DNA from: Bacteroidota bacterium
GTDB lineage: Bacteria > Bacteroidota > Bacteroidia > Bacteroidales > Rikenellaceae
Direction of reading: 5' to 3'
Assembly (NCBI GenBank): GCA_023413645.1
Contig: JAEZPN010000114.1
Coordinates: 1 to 21,375 of the forward strand
DNA: 21,375 nucleotides
The notes under the pieces: generated by a model
Seen by the model: the letters and a program-made list of their open reading frames with translations, nothing else
What the model was told of the DNA's origin: nothing
Database searches by the model: none
Made by a program: the position numbers and the translations under genes
In this document: positions 8,892-15,460 of the stretch, piece by piece
Numbering within the stretch: the stretch's first letter is position 1
Layout of the letters: each line of letters opens with the position of its first letter

Positions 8892-10374
8892 TGTTATAAT
8901 TATTGGTGGAGGCATCGGAGGTCTTACTAGCGGTATTATACTTAGCAAGGAGGGCTTAAACGTATGCGTTCTTGAGCAGCACAGCGTCATTGGAGGCTGT
9001 TTGCAATCGTTTAAGCGTCATGGTCGTACACTCGATACCGGCATGCACTATATCGGCAGTATGGGCGAGGGAGAGATCATGCACCAATATTTCAAATATT
9101 TCGGCATCACCGACGACCTACGTCTACGTAAGTTGAGCGAGGATGGCTTCGACTATTTCCATTTCTCGGATGGCGAGGTATATAGCCACGCTACAGGTAG
9201 TGAGCGTTTCATTGACACCCTTGCAGCACGCTTCCCCGAGGATCGCAAGGGAATCGAGGCTATCGTGGGCAAGATGCAGAACATCGGCGATATGATTGCT
9301 CCCGAGGTGTTGCGCGGAGGTAAGCTCTACAACCGTGGAGGCAAGGACTATACCTCGGTTTCAGCATATAGCGAGATTGAGAAGGCTATCGCCAACGACC
9401 GCTTGCGTAATGTAATGGCCGGTAATACGGGTCTCTATGCAGGTGATAGACTTACAACATCTATGTATGAGTATGGCGTTATCACACACTCATATATCCA
9501 GGGTGCCTACGCCTTTGAGGATGGCTCGCAGCAGCTTGCCGACCTCATGGTGCGCCAGATTGAGCGTAATGGTGGCGAGGTACGCCTCAACGCCCGCGTA
9601 TCGAAGATTCACCTCGAGGGTGATAAAGCGGAGTATGTTGAGTTGACATCGGGCGAGAGAGTCTACGGTGACAAGGTCATCTCATCTATCCACCCCTCTA
9701 CAACCTTCTCGATGCTGGAGAACAACACCATCTACAAGAAGGCATTCTTTACTCGTATGAACTCGTTGGCTAATACCTACGGTATCTTCACAACATACCT
9801 CCTTATGAAGCCCAACACCGTGAAGTACGAAAACCACAACCACTTCTACTTCAACATCGACGATGTTTGGGGTTTGGAGGGCATGTACAAGGGAGTAAAC
9901 ATCCCTGGCGTATTGATGTGCATGCAGCCCAACTCACGCAACGAATATACCGATGTTATCAGTCTACTTGTCCCCATGCCATTTGAGCAGTGCGCACGCT
10001 GGGCAGATACCACAGTGGGTCGCCGTGGCGAGGAGTACAAAGCATTTAAGGAGCAGTTTGGTAACGCCGTTATAGACTTCGTGTCGCAGTTTAATCCCAA
10101 CCTCAAGGGTAATATCGAGATGATACACACAGCATCTCCTCTCACCTACCGCGACTACACCTCAACACCCGAGGGTAGCGCCTATGGCTTGGTTAAGGAT
10201 TGCCGTAACCCCTTGGCATCGCTCGTCTTTGCACGCACCAAGATATCTAACCTCTTGATTACGGGTCAGAGCCTCAACATTCACGGTTGCCTTGGCGCAA
10301 CAATCTCTTCGGCTGTTACCTGCTCGGAGATTCTCGGCGAGGAGTACTTGGCAAAGAAGATCGGTAACGCCTAA
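8878..10374 (+). CDS. FAD-dependent oxidoreductase, phytoene desaturase/retinol saturase-like
   Basis: A 498-residue flavoprotein of the CrtI/amine-oxidase superfamily. The N-terminus carries the dinucleotide fold IIIGGGIGGLTSGIIL followed by the ribose-binding acid in VLEQHSVIGG, then LDTGMHYIG. The C-terminus has the second FAD-contacting block LLITGQSLNIHGCLGATISSA. These enzymes introduce or reduce double bonds in polyene chains, or oxidise ring substituents; a homologous gene is common in flexirubin/dialkylresorcinol loci, but its exact reaction there is not clear to me. The start overlaps the exporter gene by 14 nt. There is no N-terminal signal, so it is cytosolic or peripheral to the membrane. 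Confidence 0.88.
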   Translation: MKKYDVIIIGGGIGGLTSGIILSKEGLNVCVLEQHSVIGGCLQSFKRHGRTLDTGMHYIGSMGEGEIMHQYFKYFGITDDLRLRKLSEDGFDYFHFSDGEVYSHATGSERFIDTLAARFPEDRKGIEAIVGKMQNIGDMIAPEVLRGGKLYNRGGKDYTSVSAYSEIEKAIANDRLRNVMAGNTGLYAGDRLTTSMYEYGVITHSYIQGAYAFEDGSQQLADLMVRQIERNGGEVRLNARVSKIHLEGDKAEYVELTSGERVYGDKVISSIHPSTTFSMLENNTIYKKAFFTRMNSLANTYGIFTTYLLMKPNTVKYENHNHFYFNIDDVWGLEGMYKGVNIPGVLMCMQPNSRNEYTDVISLLVPMPFEQCARWADTTVGRRGEEYKAFKEQFGNAVIDFVSQFNPNLKGNIEMIHTASPLTYRDYTSTPEGSAYGLVKDCRNPLASLVFARTKISNLLITGQSLNIHGCLGATISSAVTCSEILGEEYLAKKIGNA

Positions 10375-10385
10375 TCTCTCACGCG

Positions 10386-12017
10386 ATGGTTTGGACGGTT
10401 CTCGCTTGGACGTTTGGTGCACTTATGGTGTTGATAGTGGCTATTGTCGCTATCTTCGTCGTGCTCTACCTCCGAGCAGACTTCCTCGAACCAAAGGAGA
10501 ACATCGACCTTGATGCAATAGTCAAGCGTAGCGATAGTACCCTCCGCAAAAACTGCTATGGGTTGTGGGAGGCACACATCAAGGGTGACGCCATCGAGCG
10601 TGGCGCAACCTACGGAGTGCTCTGTGGCGACCTGCTTAAGCATCAGGAAGATACGTTCCACAACCGCATCCACGAGATGATACCCTCGCGCCGCTGGGTG
10701 GAGTTCCTACATAAGGTTATTATATTCTTCAACCGCAATATGGCACGCCATATCCCCGAGGAGTATCGCAACGAGATATACGCCATGTCTCGCTCGGCGA
10801 GTGACGAATACAAAATGTATGGTTCGAACTACGTGCGCCAACTCAACTATCATGCTGCGCACGACATCGGCCACGCCATGCAGGACTATATGCTTGTGGG
10901 CTGCACAAGTTTTGCGGCATGGGGAAAGAGTAGTGCTACGGGAGAGCTCATCGTAGCCCGTAACTTCGACTTCTACATGGGCGACGACTTTGCCAAGAAC
11001 AAGATCGTGCTCTTTGTAGAACCTACCTCGGGCTACCGCTTCGTGTCGCTATCGTGGCCAGGCATGATGGGCGTGGTATCGGGCATGAACGAGCATGGTC
11101 TGAGCATCACGCTTAACGCCCTGAAGGGTACTATACCCACCTCCTCGGCGATGCCCATATCGCTAATTGCGCGCCACATATTGCAGTACGCAACGACCAT
11201 AGATGAGGCCTATGCCATAGTCCAGAAGTTTAAGAGCTTCGTGTCGGAGTCTATGCTTGTCGCCTCAGCAAAGGATGGTTTGGCAGCAATCATAGAGAAG
11301 ACGCCAAAGCGCACAGCGATATATCGCACCGAGGATAGCAAGATACTCTGCACCAACCATGCACAATCCGAGGCATTGAGCAACGATAAGCACAACCTCG
11401 AGAATATCGCCACCTCAGATAGTCCCTACCGCTATGAGCGCCTAAAGGAGCTTATCGAGCGCCACACTCAAATAGATGTGGAGAGTGCTATCAACATTCT
11501 GCGCGACACACGTGGCAAGGGTGATTGCGAGATTGGTCTGGGCAACGAGAAGGCACTCAATCAGCTTATCGCCTTCCACAGCGTTGTCTTCGAGCCCACG
11601 AAGCTACGCCTATGGGTATCTACCACACCGTGGCAGCTCGGCGAGTTTGTATGCTACGACCTTGGCAAGGTCTTTAGCGGCGAACTAGGCAACAAGGCAA
11701 GCTACGCCCTCGAGGAGCTAACCATCGCAGCCGATGATGTGGCTATGAGGGATATTTACCCACGCATAACCCGTTATAGGGAGCTATGCGACATATTGCG
11801 CCACCACACTAAGGAGCGCCAACCCATGGAGGGTGAGCTACTCAGAGAGTTTGAGACACTAAACCCCAACCTATACCTTACGCACGAACTCCTGGGCGAC
11901 TATATGTCGGCAATGGGAGACAGAGCAAAGGCCGCGACCTACTGGCGTCGTGCCTTGGAGTTGGAGATACCTCATGCGCACGAGAGAGGTAGAATAGAGC
12001 GAAAGATAAAAAAATAA
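10386..12017 (+). CDS. Membrane-anchored C45-family (AAT-like) Ntn acyltransferase/hydrolase
   Basis: A 543-residue protein with an N-terminal membrane helix (about residues 6-27) followed by a domain related to acyl-CoA:6-aminopenicillanate acyltransferase. The expected nucleophile is Cys173 in VGCTSFAAWG, followed by the family-like GELIVARNFDF and later GMNEHGLSITLNALKG. In AAT the homologous Cys becomes N-terminal by self-cleavage; here the long segment before Cys173, including the anchor, would then be cut off or stay associated. C45 enzymes make or break amide bonds. In this operon it may transfer the polyene acyl chain to an amine, or hydrolyse an amide. The last 100 residues are helical and resemble a TPR-like tail (DYMSAMGDRAKAATYWRRAL). 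It starts 11 nt after the oxidoreductase. Confidence 0.8.
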   Translation: MVWTVLAWTFGALMVLIVAIVAIFVVLYLRADFLEPKENIDLDAIVKRSDSTLRKNCYGLWEAHIKGDAIERGATYGVLCGDLLKHQEDTFHNRIHEMIPSRRWVEFLHKVIIFFNRNMARHIPEEYRNEIYAMSRSASDEYKMYGSNYVRQLNYHAAHDIGHAMQDYMLVGCTSFAAWGKSSATGELIVARNFDFYMGDDFAKNKIVLFVEPTSGYRFVSLSWPGMMGVVSGMNEHGLSITLNALKGTIPTSSAMPISLIARHILQYATTIDEAYAIVQKFKSFVSESMLVASAKDGLAAIIEKTPKRTAIYRTEDSKILCTNHAQSEALSNDKHNLENIATSDSPYRYERLKELIERHTQIDVESAINILRDTRGKGDCEIGLGNEKALNQLIAFHSVVFEPTKLRLWVSTTPWQLGEFVCYDLGKVFSGELGNKASYALEELTIAADDVAMRDIYPRITRYRELCDILRHHTKERQPMEGELLREFETLNPNLYLTHELLGDYMSAMGDRAKAATYWRRALELEIPHAHERGRIERKIKK

Positions 12018-12024
12018 TACACAT

Positions 12025-13329
12025 ATGATCAAGGACACAACACTTCACTACAAGACTCCCGAGGAGATAAAGGCATTCCAGGAGGCACGACTACGCGAGG
12101 CACTTGCATATTTACAGGAGCACTCGGCCTTCTATCGTCGCATGTTCGAGAGCAATAATATCGACATCGCCGCGATAAAGTGCATCGAGGACCTCGCACA
12201 GCTCCCCACAACATCGAAGCAGGATTTGCAGTCGCACAATGCCGACTTCTTGTGCGTTGACCCCGTTGAGGTTATCGACTATGTCACAACCTCTGGCACA
12301 CTTGGTGAGCCTGTGACATTCGCACTCACAGAGAACGACCTACAGCGCCTTGCCTACAACGAGGCATCGTCATTCACCATGACGGGCTGCACCAAGGAGG
12401 ATGTAATACAGCTTATGACCACCATCGACCGTCGCTTCATGGCGGGCTTGGCCTACTTCCTCGGTGCTCGCCAGTTGGGCTCGGGCATCGTGCGTGTGGG
12501 TAACGGCATCCCCGAGTTGCAGTGGGATACCATCAAGCGTGTTAAATCTACAACATGTATCGTTGTGCCCTCGTTCCTTATGAAGATGATTGAGTTTGCC
12601 GAGAAGAGTGGCATCGACCACAACAACTCCAACCTCAAGAGTGCAATCTGCATCGGCGAGGCTCTACGCACCCCCGATGGTGAGCTCACAACGCTCGGCT
12701 CGAAAATTCACGAGAAGTGGCCCTCGTTGGAGCTATTCTCTACATACGCCTCAACCGAGATGCAGACATCGTTTACCGAGTGTGTGGCACACCGCGGTGG
12801 CCATATCCCTGGTGACTTGATTATTGTCGAACTCCTCGACGAGAACAACCAACCCGTAGCCGATGGCGAGCCCGGTGAGGTTACCATCACTACACTTGGT
12901 GTCGAGGCTATGCCCTTATTGCGCTTCAAGACAGGCGATATATGTATCCGCATTAGCGAGCCCTGCTCATGTGGCAGAAATAGCGCACGCCTAAGTTCGG
13001 TTATCGGACGTAAGAACCAGATGATTAAGTTCAAGGGTACGACAATCTATCCACCCATCCTCTTCGACATCCTCGACAATATCCCCGATGTCGAGAACTA
13101 CATCGTCGAGGTATTTACCAACTCGTTGGGCACCGACCAGATTCAGATACGCATCGGCAGCAACAACCACTCCGACGCCTTCGTTAAGCAGATTAAGGAT
13201 ATCTTCCGCTCTAAGGTGCGCGTGGCTCCCGACATACAGTTCGAGTCTGTGGAGCTTATCTCACGCATACAGACACCTCCTATGAGCCGCAAGGTTGTCA
13301 AGTTCTTCGACCTACGCCACAACGACTAA
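12025..13329 (+). CDS. AMP-forming acyl ligase, phenylacetate-CoA ligase (PaaK)-like
   Basis: A 434-residue adenylating enzyme, the usual length of PaaK-type ligases. It shows the ATP-loop TTSGTLGEPVTF (about residues 90-101), STYASTEM in the middle, LLRFKTGDICIR near 305, a Cys pair in CSCGRN, and the C-terminal hinge IGRKNQMIKFKGTTIYPP. It would activate an aromatic or fatty acid as the adenylate and load it on CoA or an ACP; in an aryl polyene locus the natural guess is the aryl starter such as 4-hydroxybenzoate or coumarate, but substrate specificity cannot be read here. The ATG lies 7 nt after the C45 gene with no clear Shine-Dalgarno. Coenzyme F390 synthetase-like naming would refer to the same family. 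Confidence 0.87.
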   Translation: MIKDTTLHYKTPEEIKAFQEARLREALAYLQEHSAFYRRMFESNNIDIAAIKCIEDLAQLPTTSKQDLQSHNADFLCVDPVEVIDYVTTSGTLGEPVTFALTENDLQRLAYNEASSFTMTGCTKEDVIQLMTTIDRRFMAGLAYFLGARQLGSGIVRVGNGIPELQWDTIKRVKSTTCIVVPSFLMKMIEFAEKSGIDHNNSNLKSAICIGEALRTPDGELTTLGSKIHEKWPSLELFSTYASTEMQTSFTECVAHRGGHIPGDLIIVELLDENNQPVADGEPGEVTITTLGVEAMPLLRFKTGDICIRISEPCSCGRNSARLSSVIGRKNQMIKFKGTTIYPPILFDILDNIPDVENYIVEVFTNSLGTDQIQIRIGSNNHSDAFVKQIKDIFRSKVRVAPDIQFESVELISRIQTPPMSRKVVKFFDLRHND

Positions 13330-13339
13330 TTGCGCAGGT

Positions 13340-13813
13340 ATGAATATAGAGTTGATTGTTGTCGGCAAGACAGATATGAAGGAGGTAGAGGCGCTGGTTA
13401 CGATGTACACCAAGCGCCTAAACCACTATGTTAAATTCGCGATTACCACTCTTGCCGATGTACGTAATACGAAGAACCTCTCGGCCGCAGAGCAGAAGCG
13501 CATGGAGGGCGAGGCAATCCTACGCCTTGTTACCGATTCGGACCACCTTATGCTCTTAGACGAGCACGGCCTCGAGTTGCGCTCTATAGAGTTTGCCGAC
13601 CTCTTGCAGAAGCGCATGTCGGCGGGCACTAAGCGCTTGGTATTTGTTATTGGTGGTCCTTATGGTTTCTCGGATGCTGTCTATCAGCGCGCCAATAGCA
13701 AGCTCTCGCTCTCGAAGATGACCTTCTCGCACCAAATTGTGCGTGCCATCTTCACCGAGCAGCTATACCGAGCATTTACAATTCTGAAGAACGAACCCTA
13801 CCACCACGAGTAA
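13340..13813 (+). CDS. rlmH: 23S rRNA (pseudouridine1915-N3)-methyltransferase RlmH
   Basis: SPOUT-class enzyme that methylates N3 of pseudouridine 1915 in helix 69 of 23S rRNA. The 157-residue product has the family's usual length (about 155), the N-terminal IELIVVGKT strand, the SAM knot motif FVIGGPYGFSD, and the conserved tail SLSKMTFSHQIVRAIFTEQLYRA...PYHHE. The start at 13340 is preferred over the in-frame ATG at 13295, which lies inside the ligase gene and adds a low-complexity MSSSSTYATTT leader absent from RlmH proteins. It follows the ligase by 10 nt, so it appears to be the last cistron of the polyene operon although it is a housekeeping gene. A strong terminator follows. Confidence 0.96.
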   Translation: MNIELIVVGKTDMKEVEALVTMYTKRLNHYVKFAITTLADVRNTKNLSAAEQKRMEGEAILRLVTDSDHLMLLDEHGLELRSIEFADLLQKRMSAGTKRLVFVIGGPYGFSDAVYQRANSKLSLSKMTFSHQIVRAIFTEQLYRAFTILKNEPYHHE

Positions 13814-13822
13814 GCAATACGC

Positions 13823-13860
13823 AAAGAGAGCGAGGTTTTTCACCTCGCTCTCTTTATTTT
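13823..13860 (+). terminator. Intrinsic terminator after rlmH
   Basis: A perfect 14-bp stem (13823-13836 with 13842-13855) around a 5-nt loop, TTTTC, followed by ATTTT. It lies 9 nt past the rlmH stop and would end the whole polyene operon transcript. On the opposite strand no added T-run follows the stem, so it acts mainly on the + strand. Confidence 0.9.
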
Positions 13861-13882
13861 GCAACCACCCACAACTTTATGG

Positions 13883-14000
13883 GATTGAAGAAAAAGATCT
13901 AGTTTTAGGCTTGCGAAGCCCGAAAAAAGCGGAGTTTACTAAAGTGTAAATGAGCATTTTGAGGGCGAGCGTAACGACAAAATAGACTTTTTATTCAATC
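13883..14000. repeat. 118-bp MITE-like/palindromic element with imperfect terminal inverted repeats
   Basis: The left end GATTGAAGAAAAAGATCTA (13883-13901) and the reverse complement of the right end, GATTGAATAAAAAGTCTA (13983-14000), differ by one substitution and one indel. A TTTT/AAAA match continues the pairing inwards (13903-13906 with 13979-13982). Inside is a small palindrome GGCTT-GCG-AAGCC (13908-13920). The right arm contains the last codons and stop of the GH2-like gene on the minus strand. No target-site duplication is evident. It could be a non-autonomous mobile element, a dispersed intergenic repeat, or simply a large transcribed hairpin between convergent genes. Only one copy occurs in this window, so dispersal is untested. 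Confidence 0.55.
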
Positions 14001-15322
14001 ACATCGGTGTTCCACTCGCCATCGGCATCCTCGTATATAATCGCACGACTATCGCCCTTAGACTTTAGGAGTTCGTAGGCCTTGTAGAGGTTATAGCCAT
14101 TGCCCGCCTTCTTACCCAACGAAAAGGCGATGATGCAGACATGATTCTGTGCGCGGTGGTACATAGTCTCGACACGACGCAAGTACTCATCCACAAGCTC
14201 GGGGGCGTTCGCAGGTGTGCCACCTATAGCGCGGTTATCGGCACTCGAGGGCGACGTCACTGCGGCGCAGTCTATGACGTAGATGCCCACTCTATCGCAA
14301 ATATCGTAGAACCAGCGAGGCTGGGGATAGTCGGGCACAAGGCAGTTTATGCCGCGCTGCTTCAAAGCCTTAATCTCGCGCTCAGTAGTTGCCTTATCTG
14401 CCGCAGCATTGTAGGTCTCCTTCTTGAGTGTCAGGGGTTTACCGAATGCCGTGATTGCACCATCCTCCGTGTAGCCATACTCGGCAAAGCCCACCTTCAA
14501 GGGTATATACTCCCAGAGCATACCATGACGCTTTACATATAGCGTAAGGTCGTAGAGCTTAGGATTTGCAGGACTCCAGCGGTTGGGATTTGAGTGGTAG
14601 ATATAGGGCTTAAAGCTGAGGGTATCGCGCGTGAACTTCTCGAGTGCGAGGTCGTTTACGCTATACTCCTTAAGCTGACCATTGGGGTCATAAATATCGT
14701 AGCCCACCTCGATAACCTCGTCCGAAGAGAAGGAGTTGTCGGCCAAGACATCGAGCCTAAGCTCCGCGAAGCGCTCCAACGAATCGGGCACCAAGCGCAC
14801 GTTGAAATCGTAGATACCCAAGCGGCGCTGTGCAAAGATGTAGCAGTTATCAAACTGCTGACGCTTGGGCTGTGTAAGACCCTCGGCAACAGCCTCCATG
14901 TATGGCTCATCAACCACCACCACAGCAACGACATTCTTACCCTGGTCGAGGTAGGGAGATATGTATATCTCGGTGGGGGTAAAGCGGTCGATTGCCGAGG
15001 TTATCTGCACACCATTGACAAAGATTGTGTAGTCGCCACCCACATTCTCGGTGTGGAGGTAGGCGTTGTAGTCATTCCACGATGCGGGGACCTCAATCTC
15101 CTGCTCATAGACTGCACGCACACTACCCTCGCCCTCGAACTGTAGCGTGGGGCGCAGGTCGATATATTTGTCGTTATTAGTGCGGACATCGCTCTTTGCG
15201 TCGTTACGCTTGTCGTAGCATACGAACTCCGTGCGGCCAATCACAGCCTGTGCCGATGCCATATCGAGCGACACGAAGAGAGCCAAAATGGCAAATATGG
15301 GATAGAAAAAGCTCTTTTTCAT
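13991..15322 (-). CDS. Secreted GH2-like protein, short and without catalytic residues
   Basis: A 443-residue exported protein: signal peptide at about 1-25 (MKKSFFYPIFAILALFVSLD, cleavage after ASA), then a jelly-roll and Ig-like region typical of the beta-galactosidase family (YEQEIEVPASW, DYTIFVNG, WSPANPKLYDLTLYVK), then the beginning of a TIM barrel. The barrel part is recognisable (IKALKQRGIN, PQPRWFYDICDRVGIYVID, HVCIIAFSLGKKAGNG) but degenerate. Where family members read SLGNE with the acid/base Glu, this reads SLGKK (Lys404-Lys405); the HYPQ His is Asp, and DEAN is DCAA. The protein ends about 30 residues later, so the nucleophile half of the barrel is missing; full family members are usually 600-1000 residues. 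Probably a non-catalytic sugar-binding protein or a decaying gene with an intact frame. No Shine-Dalgarno; a -7 box lies just upstream. Confidence 0.82.
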   Translation of the reverse strand: MKKSFFYPIFAILALFVSLDMASAQAVIGRTEFVCYDKRNDAKSDVRTNNDKYIDLRPTLQFEGEGSVRAVYEQEIEVPASWNDYNAYLHTENVGGDYTIFVNGVQITSAIDRFTPTEIYISPYLDQGKNVVAVVVVDEPYMEAVAEGLTQPKRQQFDNCYIFAQRRLGIYDFNVRLVPDSLERFAELRLDVLADNSFSSDEVIEVGYDIYDPNGQLKEYSVNDLALEKFTRDTLSFKPYIYHSNPNRWSPANPKLYDLTLYVKRHGMLWEYIPLKVGFAEYGYTEDGAITAFGKPLTLKKETYNAAADKATTEREIKALKQRGINCLVPDYPQPRWFYDICDRVGIYVIDCAAVTSPSSADNRAIGGTPANAPELVDEYLRRVETMYHRAQNHVCIIAFSLGKKAGNGYNLYKAYELLKSKGDSRAIIYEDADGEWNTDVIE

Positions 15323-15337
15323 GGTTCTATTTTATGA

Positions 15338-15368
15338 CAAAGATACAAAAAAGCGATAAGTGTGCAAT
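15338..15368 (-). promoter_or_regulatory. Putative Bacteroidota promoter for the GH2-like gene
   Basis: On the minus strand, TATCTTTG (15345-15338) is a perfect TAnnTTTG -7 box. ATTG (15368-15365), 19 nt upstream, matches three of four positions of the TTTG -33 box. The transcript would start roughly 10 nt before the ATG at 15322, giving a very short leader. Confidence 0.5.
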
Positions 15369-15386
15369 CGTTTGTAAAAAAATTAG

Positions 15387-15394
15387 TAATTTTG
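15387..15394 (+). promoter_or_regulatory. Putative Bacteroidota -7 promoter box for asnS
   Basis: TAATTTTG fits the TAnnTTTG consensus exactly and lies about 66 nt before the asnS ATG. No good TTTG is found at the expected distance upstream (a TTTG at 15371-15374 is too close), so the -33 element is weak or the box is accidental. With the minus-strand box it makes this 138-bp gap a divergent promoter region. Confidence 0.45.
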
Positions 15395-15460
15395 TGACCT
15401 ATTATAGCGTTATACCAACGTAGACAACAGAGGAAATAATATATAAAAACGATATAATTT

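Noticed and set aside
13295..13339. Longer RlmH from ATG 13295
   Set aside because: It overlaps the ligase and adds a Ser/Thr-rich leader that RlmH proteins lack.
14594..15145. 183-codon plus-strand open frame inside the GH2-like gene
   Set aside because: Shadow of the minus-strand gene, which has a signal peptide and recognisable GH2 blocks; the shadow product matches no family pattern I know.
15371..15394. TTTG at 15371 as the -33 box paired with TAATTTTG
   Set aside because: Only 12 nt separate them, against about 19-21 expected for Bacteroidota promoters.
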